A stretch of DNA of 62,115 bases. It comes from Actinomycetaceae bacterium (GTDB taxonomy: Bacteria; Actinomycetota; Actinomycetes; Actinomycetales; Actinomycetaceae). Shown here one piece after another: positions 47,095 through 55,301 of the stretch (its first letter is position 1; every line of letters begins with the position of its first letter). The stretch covers positions 1 through 62,115 of the forward strand of contig JAUNVP010000015.1 in the NCBI GenBank assembly GCA_030537615.1, in the 5' to 3' direction. A program made the position numbers and the translations under genes. Below the pieces are notes generated by a model. That model saw nothing but the letters and a program-made list of their open reading frames with translations. It had not been told where the DNA came from and ran no database searches.

Positions 47095-47114
47095 TTACTA
47101 ATACGGTTTAGTAA
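47095..47114. promoter_or_regulatory. LacI-type operator candidate between GH38 and the regulator
   Basis: TTACTAA (47095-47101) and TTAGTAA (47108-47114) are perfect inverted repeats around TACGGT, 20 bp in all. It is centred 54-58 bp from both divergent start codons, a good position for one repressor to control both genes. The adjacent LacI-family gene is the natural candidate to bind it. Confidence 0.6.
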
Positions 47115-47162
47115 AATCCGAAACGGTAACAAAGTCATTACGGTTGGTGCGAAAATGGAGAT

Positions 47163-48161
47163 ATGAGCCGTCCCACCATCCGTGATATTGCTGCGGTTGC
47201 CGGTGTATCTCCCGCTGCTGTCTCATTCGCCCTCAACTCCCGGCCGGGGTTATCGCCCGCAACCCGCGAGCGGATCCTCGCTGTTGCCAACCAGATGGGA
47301 TGGACCCCCAACGCTGCCGCTCGCGCGCTGTCCGCCTCAAAAGCTCACGCCGTCGGTCTCGTTGTCGCCCGCCCCCACGATTCCTACGTGTCCGAGCGGT
47401 TTTTCTTCGAACTGATGGTTGGGGTGCAGTCACGACTCAAGCGGTCCGAACTCGACCTCGTACTCCACATGCCCGAAGATTTCCCCGAGGAAATGGCCGT
47501 TTACCGATCGTGGTGGGCACAGCATCGCGTCGATGGCGTCATTTGCGTCGATCCACGGATCGAGGATCCCCGTCCAGCCCTTCTCAAAGAACTCGGGATG
47601 CCCGCTGTGTTTGTCGGCGAACCCGTCGAAGGATTCGGCTCCGTCGTCGGCAATGACGAAGCAATGATTCAACTGGTCGCCGAACACCTAGTCAACGCGG
47701 GAGCAAGCAGAATCGGTTACCTGTGCGGCCTCAGCTCTCTCGTACATACCCAGCGCCGCGCCCATGCACTTTCACGCTTCGGTTCACAGCACGGTATTGA
47801 CGTAGTCATTTCCGCAGAAACGGACTACACGCAATCATCCGGATACGACGAAACCGCGCAGCTGCTGCACAGCCTCGCGCGTCCCGATGCGATTATTTTC
47901 GACAACGAGATTCTCGCCCTCGGAGGAGCGCAGGCTATTGCCGCCAGCAACTTACACATGGGACGCGATGTCCTCGCCGTTTCCTGCGAGGACTCGCTGA
48001 TTTGTCGCGTCCTTAACCCCGCCATGACTGCTGTCGCCCGCGACCCCGCCCTGATGGGCAAACACGCCGCTCAGGTGCTCATTTCAATCTTGCAGGGCGA
48101 AGACACACGCACCTTCGCCGAAACGGTCCCTCAGCTAGTAATTCGAGAATCGACTCGTTAG
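47163..48161 (+). CDS. LacI-family transcriptional regulator
   Basis: A 332-residue repressor. The helix-turn-helix is at residues 4-26 (PTIRDIAAVAGVSPAAVSFA) followed by the hinge WTPNAAARALSA. The periplasmic-binding-like ligand domain runs to the end (AHAVGLVVARPHDSYVSERF, DGVICVDPRI, DAIIFDNEILALGGAQAI). It is divergent from the GH38-led operon and ends one base before the convergent epimerase gene. It probably represses the glycan operon until mannose or a mannoside is present. The effector is inferred. Confidence 0.93.
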   Translation: MSRPTIRDIAAVAGVSPAAVSFALNSRPGLSPATRERILAVANQMGWTPNAAARALSASKAHAVGLVVARPHDSYVSERFFFELMVGVQSRLKRSELDLVLHMPEDFPEEMAVYRSWWAQHRVDGVICVDPRIEDPRPALLKELGMPAVFVGEPVEGFGSVVGNDEAMIQLVAEHLVNAGASRIGYLCGLSSLVHTQRRAHALSRFGSQHGIDVVISAETDYTQSSGYDETAQLLHSLARPDAIIFDNEILALGGAQAIAASNLHMGRDVLAVSCEDSLICRVLNPAMTAVARDPALMGKHAAQVLISILQGEDTRTFAETVPQLVIRESTR

Positions 48162-49448
48162 TCACCAGACGTTGCCGTCGCGGATTGCGCGCGCAAATGT
48201 CGGGGCGAGGGGGAGGTCGGGAAGCAGATGCATCTGCGCAATGTGATAGGCATCCGGTTTCCCCGGCCACGTCACGGTCGACGGCTCGTTCTTCTCATCG
48301 AGTTCGTGGAACCACTGCCCCGGCTTCTCAATGAGCTTGTCCTTGGCGTAGGTCCACCACGCTCCCATGCGTTCATCCAGTTGCGCGCGGAAGACCTCTG
48401 AATCTTCTAGCCGAGCGTATCCGTCGCTACCATCCGCCATGCGCGCGAGTGTGGCTGCGGCTCCGAGAGCCTCACACAGCACCCAGTGCATACGTTCGCG
48501 GGCGACGGGAGCCCCGTCCTCTCCCACGGTGTAGACGAAGCCGTCAGCACCGTCGGCCGCCCAGCCATCGATTACAGCTTGGTTGAATAGCTCCACTGCG
48601 GCGCTTTCAATCCATTCGGGTACGGCGCGCCCAATCCGGTGAAGCTGAGCTCCAGCGTGAATGGCGAGCCGAGCCCATTCGAATGCGTGTCCAGGAGTAT
48701 ATCCATAGGGACGGAACGGATCTTTGGGCTTATCAATGTTGTAGTCCGCACGCACGTTCCAGTTCGTGTCAAAATGCTCAGGAATGCGCCACTGCGACTG
48801 GCGAGCCTGATTATCAATGACCCATGAGAGGATTCCTACCGCCCGATCAAGCCACTTAACATCGTCGGTCGCGTCGAAAGCTGCCAGGTAGGACTCGGTG
48901 GTATGCATGTTGGCATTGACTCCGCGATAATCTTCCGTTTGAGTGAACTCGCGGTTGAACGATTCGCGCACCTTAGCGTGCGCGTCCTCCCACCAGTGCT
49001 CGTCTTGGTTGGCTAAGGCCCGTTCGAGTAGCTCACGAGCTCCCTCAATTTCCGCGATAGACGCGGAGGACGAGGCAAGAATAACGAAGGCGTGCGCATA
49101 GGCTGCTTTCCGATCATCGACCGGAACCCCACGCCCCTCATCGAGCTCGTGGGCGATCGCCGAATACCAGCCCCCATATTCGGGATCTTCAAATCCGCGC
49201 GTCAGCGATCGCACACCGTGTTCGGCGAGCTCCCGGGCGCCCTCAATCCCGAGCAGGTGGGCGAGCGAAAATACATGTGTCATCCGACAGCTGATCCACA
49301 GTTCAACGGGCCGCGACGTATCGATCGAGGCATCCGAATTCAGATAACCAAAACCGGATTCAACGCGTGCATTCTTCGCAAATTCAACGAGCTCGCGAAA
49401 ATCAGCGATGCGCTCGCTCCGCGGGAAAGACTTAACTGGATCGCTCAC
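48162..49448 (-). CDS. AGE-family sugar isomerase/epimerase (mannose isomerase-like)
   Basis: A 428-residue (alpha/alpha)6-barrel enzyme of the N-acylglucosamine 2-epimerase family. Motifs are SCRMTHVFSLAHLLGIEGAR, GGWYSAIAHELDEGR, ANMHTTESYLAAFDAT and GYTPGHAFEWARLAIHAG with the two catalytic His residues. The RMTHVF start and GHAFEWA block fit aldose-ketose isomerases (mannose to fructose) more than the GlcNAc epimerases. It shares the locus with alpha-mannosidase and so would route free mannose into fructose. It has its own promoter region at 49449-49562. Confidence 0.88.
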   Translation of the reverse strand: MSDPVKSFPRSERIADFRELVEFAKNARVESGFGYLNSDASIDTSRPVELWISCRMTHVFSLAHLLGIEGARELAEHGVRSLTRGFEDPEYGGWYSAIAHELDEGRGVPVDDRKAAYAHAFVILASSSASIAEIEGARELLERALANQDEHWWEDAHAKVRESFNREFTQTEDYRGVNANMHTTESYLAAFDATDDVKWLDRAVGILSWVIDNQARQSQWRIPEHFDTNWNVRADYNIDKPKDPFRPYGYTPGHAFEWARLAIHAGAQLHRIGRAVPEWIESAAVELFNQAVIDGWAADGADGFVYTVGEDGAPVARERMHWVLCEALGAAATLARMADGSDGYARLEDSEVFRAQLDERMGAWWTYAKDKLIEKPGQWFHELDEKNEPSTVTWPGKPDAYHIAQMHLLPDLPLAPTFARAIRDGNVW

Positions 49449-49562
49449 AACATGCTCCTTTGACTATGCGATTCGCGCGTCAATGACTACGCCTACAGCA
49501 GTAGTGTAGTTCGATCCCCCGATCAGTTGCATGACAGAAGTCACGATTATAGGCACGAAAAC

Positions 49563-50480
49563 TCAGGAGGATGAGTGAGCTCGCGCCAGTTCTATCGCTT
49601 CTACGACGCACGCCGACAGTGAGCGGACTCGCGTCGCTCCCGGAGCGGCCTCAACGCACCGATGGCGACCAACGAGCACGAGATTGACGTCTGCCATATC
49701 GGCACCGTCGACAACCTCCGGGTCGGCCACGAGCGACCCCAGCAGAACGATTGTGCGCGCCCCGATGCGTTCTCGGTACGCGGAAATGAGTTTGATGAGA
49801 TCTTTCGCACAGACGTCAGGGTCGGAGGCCGGGACAATCACGGAGACGACTCGGGCCGGCACTCCCTCCCATTCAAGTGAGACTCCAATGACGTGGGCAT
49901 GCAGTTCGCGCGCGTCATCGGTGACGATGAGTACCGCTGAGCCTTCTGGGGTTGCTCGTCGCTGTTCTCGGCTTTGTTGTGCAATCTCATGGACGACGCT
50001 GAGCGTTGCCTGAGTCAAAAGCGTGCGAGCGGCGTACCCCGGCTTATCGCCTTCGACAGGGTAGCGAATCTCACGCATGGCCGGTCCGATGTATTCATTC
50101 CACGTCCGGAGCAGACCTTGCCGTGAGATGAGAATGTCGAGATTGCGTTGCAGGGCGTCAAAACAGCCGTTTTGGGCGTCCTCTACTAACTGCGAGATCG
50201 TCGGATCATTGGTAGCGACAACTTCGTGGGATTCTCGGACACTCTTCGCCGCGTCGGACGGCGATACTCCCGAGCGCACCAGACGCACGACACACTCGAG
50301 CATCGCGACTTCTTCGGGGCCATATCGACGACGAGCACCGGCTTCGCGTTTGCTCGGCCCTAGACCGTAGCGGCGTTCCCACGTGCGCAGTGTTGAGGGC
50401 GAGATACCGAGCCTTTCGGCTACCGCAGCCACGGTGAGTGGCGCGGGCGTCAGATGTGATGACAAGTCGGGGCGCGGCAT
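49563..50480 (-). CDS. MerR-family regulator with a B12-binding-like domain
   Basis: A 305-residue protein. A MerR helix-turn-helix lies at residues 15-80 (LTVAAVAERLGISPSTLRTW, then RRYGPEEVAML). A helical linker (95-170) leads to a Rossmann-like domain (182-300) similar to cobalamin-binding domains of CarH/LitR regulators. In the D-x-H-x-x-G cobalamin motif the sequence is HAHVIG (194-199): His196 and the Gly are kept, the Asp is His. The start at ATG 50480 has GGAGGA at five bases; the longer frame to 50570 adds unconserved residues. It is divergent from the whiB2-like gene across 210 bp. Light or B12 sensing is possible but unproven. Confidence 0.85.
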   Translation of the reverse strand: MPRPDLSSHLTPAPLTVAAVAERLGISPSTLRTWERRYGLGPSKREAGARRRYGPEEVAMLECVVRLVRSGVSPSDAAKSVRESHEVVATNDPTISQLVEDAQNGCFDALQRNLDILISRQGLLRTWNEYIGPAMREIRYPVEGDKPGYAARTLLTQATLSVVHEIAQQSREQRRATPEGSAVLIVTDDARELHAHVIGVSLEWEGVPARVVSVIVPASDPDVCAKDLIKLISAYRERIGARTIVLLGSLVADPEVVDGADMADVNLVLVGRHRCVEAAPGATRVRSLSACVVEAIELARAHSSS

Positions 50481-50667
50481 ATCGTCCTCCTTCAAAAACA
50501 TCTCGGGTAATCGTCTAGGGACACTGAGCATTGCTCGAGTACAGATGAATTGTCGCGCGGAAGCGTTCACTTCGCCACCGGAGAACGCTTAACGCAGAAC
50601 TTGCGAACGACTCTTGAACAACTTATGCAAAACTTGATAGGCTTAGGCAGGTACGGAAGACCCAACC

Positions 50668-50673
50668 TATAAT
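50668..50673 (+). promoter_or_regulatory. Candidate -10 element before the whiB2-like gene
   Basis: TATAAT is a perfect -10 hexamer 18 bases before ATG 50691, with no clear -35 at 16-18 bp. AAAGGAAG at 50677-50684 is the Shine-Dalgarno. Transcription from this -10 would give a leader of only about 11 bases. Confidence 0.4.
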
Positions 50674-50690
50674 ACGAAAGGAAGCATCTG

Positions 50691-50984
50691 ATGACGGATA
50701 TCTCCCGGCTTCCCGGTCCCGTGATGGACCGTTGGGATTGGCAGTACGATGGCGCGTGCCGCAACCTCGACACCGAATTGTTTTTCCACCCCGAAGGCGA
50801 ACGCGGCTCAACTCGTCGCCGCCGCGCCGAAGCTGCGAAGGCGATTTGCGCTACCTGCCCGGTTCTTGAGCAGTGTCGCGAACACGCTCTGCGAGTACAG
50901 GAACCCTACGGCGTCTGGGGTGGCATGACGGAAGAAGAACGGCGAGATATCATCACTCGGCACAAGCGTCGTCGCACCGCATAA
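50691..50984 (+). CDS. whiB2: WhiB-family Fe-S transcription factor (WhiB2/WhmD-like)
   Basis: A 97-residue regulator that binds a [4Fe-4S] cluster through Cys23, Cys53, Cys56 and Cys62 (GACRNLDT, then CATCPVLEQC). The GVWGG turn is at residues 74-78, and the basic C-terminus HKRRRTA contacts DNA. FFHPEGERGSTRRRR is the hallmark of the WhiB2/WhmD group, which controls septation and division in actinobacteria. It is not one of the redox-resistance WhiB7 type because it lacks an AT-hook. A strong terminator follows. Confidence 0.9.
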   Translation: MTDISRLPGPVMDRWDWQYDGACRNLDTELFFHPEGERGSTRRRRAEAAKAICATCPVLEQCREHALRVQEPYGVWGGMTEEERRDIITRHKRRRTA

Positions 50985-51015
50985 CTGGTGGAGCTTCCTC
51001 CTTGTTCACGGCATG

Positions 51016-51045
51016 AAAAAAGGGCCCCCGCGGGGGCCCTTTTTC
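51016..51045. terminator. Bidirectional terminator between whiB2 and groES
   Basis: AAAAAGGGCCCCCG (51017-51030) is the exact complement of 51031-51044, giving a GC-rich hairpin with A-run and T-run flanks (TTTTT 51041-51045). It serves both convergent genes. Confidence 0.93.
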
Positions 51046-51052
51046 GTCGTTG

Positions 51053-51349
51053 TTACTTCTCGACAATAGCGAGAATATCCCGAGCGGACAGGATGAGGTA
51101 TTCCTCACCCTGGTACTTCACCTCGGTGCCACCATACTTGGAGTAGATGACAGTATCACCCTCGGCAACGTCCATCGGGACGCGGTTACCGTTATCGTCA
51201 ATGCGGCCTGGGCCAACGGCGATAACAGTTCCCTCCTGGGGCTTTTCCTTTGCGGTATCCGGAATGACGAGGCCGGAAGCCGTCGTCTGCTCGGCTTCGA
51301 CCTGCTGGATCACAATGCGATCCTCAAGCGGCTTAATGGAGATCGACAC
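51053..51349 (-). CDS. groES: GroES co-chaperonin
   Basis: A 98-residue Gro[22 protein letters not shown] at the start, then the mobile-loop region [20 protein letters not shown], ending [16 protein letters not shown]. It caps the GroEL folding chamber. No groEL gene follows in this window; the next gene on the strand is beyond the terminator, so groEL must be elsewhere. A CIRCE element lies about 150 bp upstream, so expression is under HrcA heat-shock control. Confidence 0.96.
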   Translation of the reverse strand: MSISIKPLEDRIVIQQVEAEQTTASGLVIPDTAKEKPQEGTVIAVGPGRIDDNGNRVPMDVAEGDTVIYSKYGGTEVKYQGEEYLILSARDILAIVEK

Positions 51350-51496
51350 GGTCGTATCCCTTTCTTAATGTTCGGTGCGTTTTCACGCCACCACGCCAAT
51401 GGTGTTCGATTCACCTTCCGGTCCGCCGTCGCGGGGTTCGGACCTTCACGGTTTGTCACGGGTAACCCCGATTCATGTCTTAGCGTAGATCGAAAC

Positions 51497-51523
51497 TTAG
51501 CACTCATGCAAGCCGAGTGCCAA
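51497..51523. promoter_or_regulatory. CIRCE element (HrcA operator)
   Basis: TTAGCACTC (51497-51505) - nine bases - GAGTGCCAA (51515-51523) matches the CIRCE consensus TTAGCACTC-N9-GAGTGCTAA with one mismatch. It lies 148 bp upstream of groES and about 55 bp upstream of the deaminase-like gene on the other strand. Confidence 0.9.
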
Positions 51524-51577
51524 CGACTGGAGACTCATTCGATCGGTAGACTACAGATAGCAATAGAAAGGTTCCTC

Positions 51578-52834
51578 ATGGCTACCGCTTCTCTCGTTCT
51601 CGACAACGTCCGCCTCTTTCCCCGTACCGCGGACGCACCGACAACTCGCCTGACGATAACAGACGGGATAATCACCTCGACCGACCGCTCCCCCATCCCC
51701 GACGGAGCCATCGTCGAAGACTGTCGCGGCGCGCTCGTCATGCCCTCCCTCGGAGACGTTCACGCCCACCTCGATTCCAATCGCCTCGACCTTCCATTCC
51801 GTCCCCACACCTCTGACGGCTCGCTTATCGGCCTGATCACCAACGATGTCGAGAACTGGAGAACAGCAGAAAAGTCAATCACGTGGAGAACAAACAACGC
51901 CCTTGACCGCATCCTCGCATCGGGGGCGACAACTATTCGCTCCCACGCCCAGGTCGATCCACAAACTCAGCTCGACCGTTTCCACGCCGTTCTCGACGCC
52001 CGCGAGCGTCACAGTAACGCTGTCGATATGCAGATCGTCGCCTTCCCACAACTGGGGATCGTACGCGCGCCCGGAGCTCTCGACCTCATGCGAGCCGCAC
52101 TCGCCGAGGGCGCCGACCTCATCGGCGGAATCGATCCGTGCGGCCTCGAAAAAGACCCCGTCACCCACCTCAACGCTGTTTTCTCGCTAGCTGAAGACAC
52201 CGGCAAAGGAATTGACATTCACCTGCACGAGCGCGGAAGTCTCGGAGCCTTTACCCTCGGCCTCATCGCCGAACGAACCCACGCCCTCGGCATGGAAGGG
52301 AAAGTAACCGTTTCCCACTGTTTTGCGCTTGCTTCACAAGAATCGAACCGCGAGCGCGACGAACTGATCAGTCTTCTCGCCGATGCGGACATAGCCGTCA
52401 CGACGATCGCGCCGGCGGGAGGCGTGCTCCCCGTGCACGCACTGCGAGAAGCCGGAGTTCGCGTCGGGCTCGGAGAAGACGGAATGCGAGACTACTGGTC
52501 CCCCTATGGCACCGCGGACGTCCTCGACCGCACCTGGCAACTAGCCTTCACGCAGGGCGCACGCGAAGACGCAGACGTTGAACTCATGGTCAAGATCGCG
52601 TCGCTCGGCAGTCGCAGTATTCTCAGCGGGTGCGATTATGCGGCGAGCGATACCGGACTCGAAGTTGGCCAGCCAGGAAGTGTCGTCGTCATTGATGCTG
52701 AAACAGTGACATCCGCGGTCATGGATCGTGTTCCGCGGCAGCTTGTCGTTCACCGCGGACGCGTCGTCGCCCGCGACAACAACCCGCTTAACTCTGGCGC
52801 CGCCCAGATAGATGACCTGGCTGAGGACCGCTGA
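51578..52834 (+). CDS. Amidohydrolase, cytosine-deaminase-like
   Basis: A 418-residue metal-dependent hydrolase. Metal ligands: HAH in LGDVHAHLDSN, His in IDIHLHERG, SHCFAL, and Asp in GLGEDGMRDYWSPYG. The EDGMRDYWSPYG segment closely resembles cytosine/isocytosine deaminases of the CodA type. Cytosine, isocytosine or a related N-heterocycle is the likely substrate. ATG 51578 has AGAAAGG upstream. The long open frame upstream to 51050 is antisense to groES and not coding. It ends overlapping the start of the next gene (TGATG), so the two are coupled. Confidence 0.82.
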   Translation: MATASLVLDNVRLFPRTADAPTTRLTITDGIITSTDRSPIPDGAIVEDCRGALVMPSLGDVHAHLDSNRLDLPFRPHTSDGSLIGLITNDVENWRTAEKSITWRTNNALDRILASGATTIRSHAQVDPQTQLDRFHAVLDARERHSNAVDMQIVAFPQLGIVRAPGALDLMRAALAEGADLIGGIDPCGLEKDPVTHLNAVFSLAEDTGKGIDIHLHERGSLGAFTLGLIAERTHALGMEGKVTVSHCFALASQESNRERDELISLLADADIAVTTIAPAGGVLPVHALREAGVRVGLGEDGMRDYWSPYGTADVLDRTWQLAFTQGAREDADVELMVKIASLGSRSILSGCDYAASDTGLEVGQPGSVVVIDAETVTSAVMDRVPRQLVVHRGRVVARDNNPLNSGAAQIDDLAEDR

Positions 52835-54078
52835 TGACGAATCCTCTGGCGCTCGTTCTCGAGCCGAATGCGTGGGCCTTACTCGAAGCGGTCACCCCAC
52901 TGGGGATAGCGGGGGCACGCGACGCACTCGGCGATCTCGATGCTGACACGCGCGCCGCGATCGTCACCCAGGTCGAGTTACGAGCGGCCGCGCAAGACAA
53001 GTTCGGTGAGTTCGCGCGCTCCTTGCTGCTGACACGCGACGGACTCGAACAAGCTACTCGCCTGGCAGTTGGCGCCCTGCACGCACGCCGCTTTCGAGAC
53101 GGCGGATGCACGGTCGTCGCCGATCTCGGATGCGGCATTGGGGCCGACGCTCTGGCGATCGCCGGCCTAGGACTCGGCGTCAGGGCTTGGGACATTGACG
53201 AAAGCGCGGTATCTGCCACTACCGTCAATCTTCGTTTCTTCCCCAACTGCACCGTGACACACGGAGATGTTACTGCACTGTCAATGCGCGACTTGGCCAA
53301 CGCCGGAGTTGACGGAGTATTTGCAGATCCCGCGCGACGCACCGGCTCATCCCGCGGCAACCAGCGCATCCACGCGCCGGAACACTGGTCGCCTCCCCTA
53401 TCTGCTATTCTCGCCTGGCGCGAACACGGTGCCCCGGCCGACCGTCTCGGCGTGAAGGTGGCTCCCGGCATCGACTATCGCGTCATTCCGGCGGATATGC
53501 ACGCCCAGTGGGTGAGCATCGACAAATCTGTCGTGGAGGCGTCGCTGTGGACACCGGCAATGTCGAATGGGCCAGGCCGTAGCGCGGTTGTCTTTCGCGG
53601 TAGCGAAAACCTGGAGATCGAGGCGGCAGGAGACCCATCTGCTCCGGCCCCGAGCATCGACGTCGCTACTCTCGGCAGCTACCTGTGGGAAGTCGATGGC
53701 GCGGTTGTTCGCGCCGGGTTGCTACGCGAATTTGCTGAATCAGCCGGAGCCTTGGGCATCATTTCACCCTCAATCGCGTTCCTCACCAGTGAGGAACGCG
53801 TGACCGATGAGTGGAAGCTCGCGGTTTCAGAATTCGAGATCCTCGCGGTGACTTCGCTCAAACCAAAAGCAATCGCTGGCGCACTTGCCTCGTTTACTCC
53901 CACCGACATCGAAGTGAAGAAACGCGGTGCCGACATTTCGCCGGAAACCCTCCGCCGCACCATCCTCAAAGCGTGCGGCATTAAACGCCCAAGCGGAGAA
54001 AATGTCCGCACGATTTTCGCCACTCGAGTTGGCGGTCAGCATCGAGCGATCATCGCGCACCGACTCAACCTCCCGTAG
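52834..54078 (+). CDS. Class I SAM methyltransferase with THUMP-like domain
   Basis: A 414-residue protein. Motif I is VVADLGCGIGADALAIAGLG, the acidic strand-2 end is in RAWDIDES, and the catalytic-loop segment is GVFADPARRTGSS. The C-terminal part (about 310-410: VTSLKPKAIAGALASFTPTD, KKRGADISPETLRR) is the THUMP-like domain seen in a widespread actinobacterial family. RNA is the probable substrate, but the target base is not known. Start overlaps the deaminase-like gene by one base (TGATG). Confidence 0.82.
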   Translation: MTNPLALVLEPNAWALLEAVTPLGIAGARDALGDLDADTRAAIVTQVELRAAAQDKFGEFARSLLLTRDGLEQATRLAVGALHARRFRDGGCTVVADLGCGIGADALAIAGLGLGVRAWDIDESAVSATTVNLRFFPNCTVTHGDVTALSMRDLANAGVDGVFADPARRTGSSRGNQRIHAPEHWSPPLSAILAWREHGAPADRLGVKVAPGIDYRVIPADMHAQWVSIDKSVVEASLWTPAMSNGPGRSAVVFRGSENLEIEAAGDPSAPAPSIDVATLGSYLWEVDGAVVRAGLLREFAESAGALGIISPSIAFLTSEERVTDEWKLAVSEFEILAVTSLKPKAIAGALASFTPTDIEVKKRGADISPETLRRTILKACGIKRPSGENVRTIFATRVGGQHRAIIAHRLNLP

Positions 54079-54116
54079 CATGAAGCCGTAGGCTCGTCGA
54101 GAAAACCGGAGAAAAT

Positions 54117-55301
54117 ATGAAGTTCGCAGACTCCGACCGCTCTACCATCGGTGTCGAATGGGAACTGCAGATGGTCGATATGGATACCGGCGATTTGCGG
54201 CAAAGTGCCGATGCCGTCATGGATATCGTCGAACTTAAAGGGAAGAATCCTCATATCCACCGAGAAATGCTTCTCAACACCATCGAAGTCACGTCGAATC
54301 CGCGAAAAACGGTTCGTGAGTGTATGGACGATCTGCGCGAAACAGTCTCGATCATTCGTCCCGTCACTACTCCAATGCGCATCGATTTAGCTACCGCCGG
54401 CACGCACCCGTTTGCGATGCCCGCCTACCAGCGGGTCACCGACTCAGAACGCTACGCCGAACTCGTTGAACGCACCCAGTACTGGGGACGACAGATGCAG
54501 CTCTACGGCGTCCACGTCCACGTCGGAATCGAAAGCCGCGACAAGGTTCTGCCGATTATGAATGCGCTTCTCACACGATTTGCGCATCTGCAAGCGATTT
54601 CGTCCTCGTCCCCCTATTGGGCTGGTGAAGACACCGGATACGCATCTAACCGAGCCATGTTCTTCCAGCAACTTCCCACCGCCGGTATTCCCCGCCAGTT
54701 CGAACGCTGGGAAGACCTCGAGTCCTACGTCGACGACATTATGAAAACCGGCGTGATCAATAGCTTTAACGAAGTGCGGTGGGACATTCGCCCCTCGCCG
54801 GGTCTGGGCACCATCGAGGTGCGAGTATTTGATGCCGCGACGAATATTTTTGAAGTCGCAGTCCTCACCGCCCTCACCCAATGTCTCGTCGAGTACTTTT
54901 CGCGTATGTATGATCGCGGGGAAACTCTGCCGCGGATTCCCGACTGGTTCGTCGCGGAGAACAAGTGGCGCGCCTCGCGCTACGGTATGGATGCCACCCT
55001 GATTATTGACGACGAGGGGAACCAAGAGGACGTGGTCACGACCTTGCGGCGTATGCTTCCCGAGCTACTGCCCATTGCCGACGACCTCGACTGCCGCGCC
55101 GAGCTCGAAGGTATCAACGAAATTATCCGCGTCGGCGCGCCCTACCAGCGCATGAAGATCGTGGGAAACCGCTACACACTGGCAGCCAAGGCGATGGTGG
55201 ACTTTATGCGAGCAGAACTCAAAGCCGATCATCCGCTCGATCCGCTAACGTTCGAGGCGAACAAGCCCAACGATCTCAAAGCCCAGGCGCCAAGGCAGTA
55301 G
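54117..55301 (+). CDS. ybdK: GCS2-family carboxylate-amine ligase (YbdK type)
   Basis: A 394-residue ATP-dependent ligase of the glutamate-cysteine ligase type 2 family. It begins MKFADSDRSTIGVEWELQMV, the usual start. VHVHVGIESRDK and EVRWDIRPSPGLGTIEVRVF carry the family's metal-binding Glu and His residues. YbdK-like enzymes have weak glutamate-cysteine ligase activity in vitro, and many actinobacterial members have no proven role. The stop codon is directly against the convergent tsaD stop. Confidence 0.88.
   Translation: MKFADSDRSTIGVEWELQMVDMDTGDLRQSADAVMDIVELKGKNPHIHREMLLNTIEVTSNPRKTVRECMDDLRETVSIIRPVTTPMRIDLATAGTHPFAMPAYQRVTDSERYAELVERTQYWGRQMQLYGVHVHVGIESRDKVLPIMNALLTRFAHLQAISSSSPYWAGEDTGYASNRAMFFQQLPTAGIPRQFERWEDLESYVDDIMKTGVINSFNEVRWDIRPSPGLGTIEVRVFDAATNIFEVAVLTALTQCLVEYFSRMYDRGETLPRIPDWFVAENKWRASRYGMDATLIIDDEGNQEDVVTTLRRMLPELLPIADDLDCRAELEGINEIIRVGAPYQRMKIVGNRYTLAAKAMVDFMRAELKADHPLDPLTFEANKPNDLKAQAPRQ

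Noticed and set aside
49493-49504. CTAC-AGCA-GTAG inverted repeat before the AGE-family gene as a LacI operator
   Set aside because: The arms are only 4 bp and differ from the TTACTAA palindrome at 47095-47114.
51050-51577. Long upstream extension of the amidohydrolase frame
   Set aside because: It is antisense to groES and crosses the CIRCE element; ATG 51578 with a Shine-Dalgarno begins the conserved protein.
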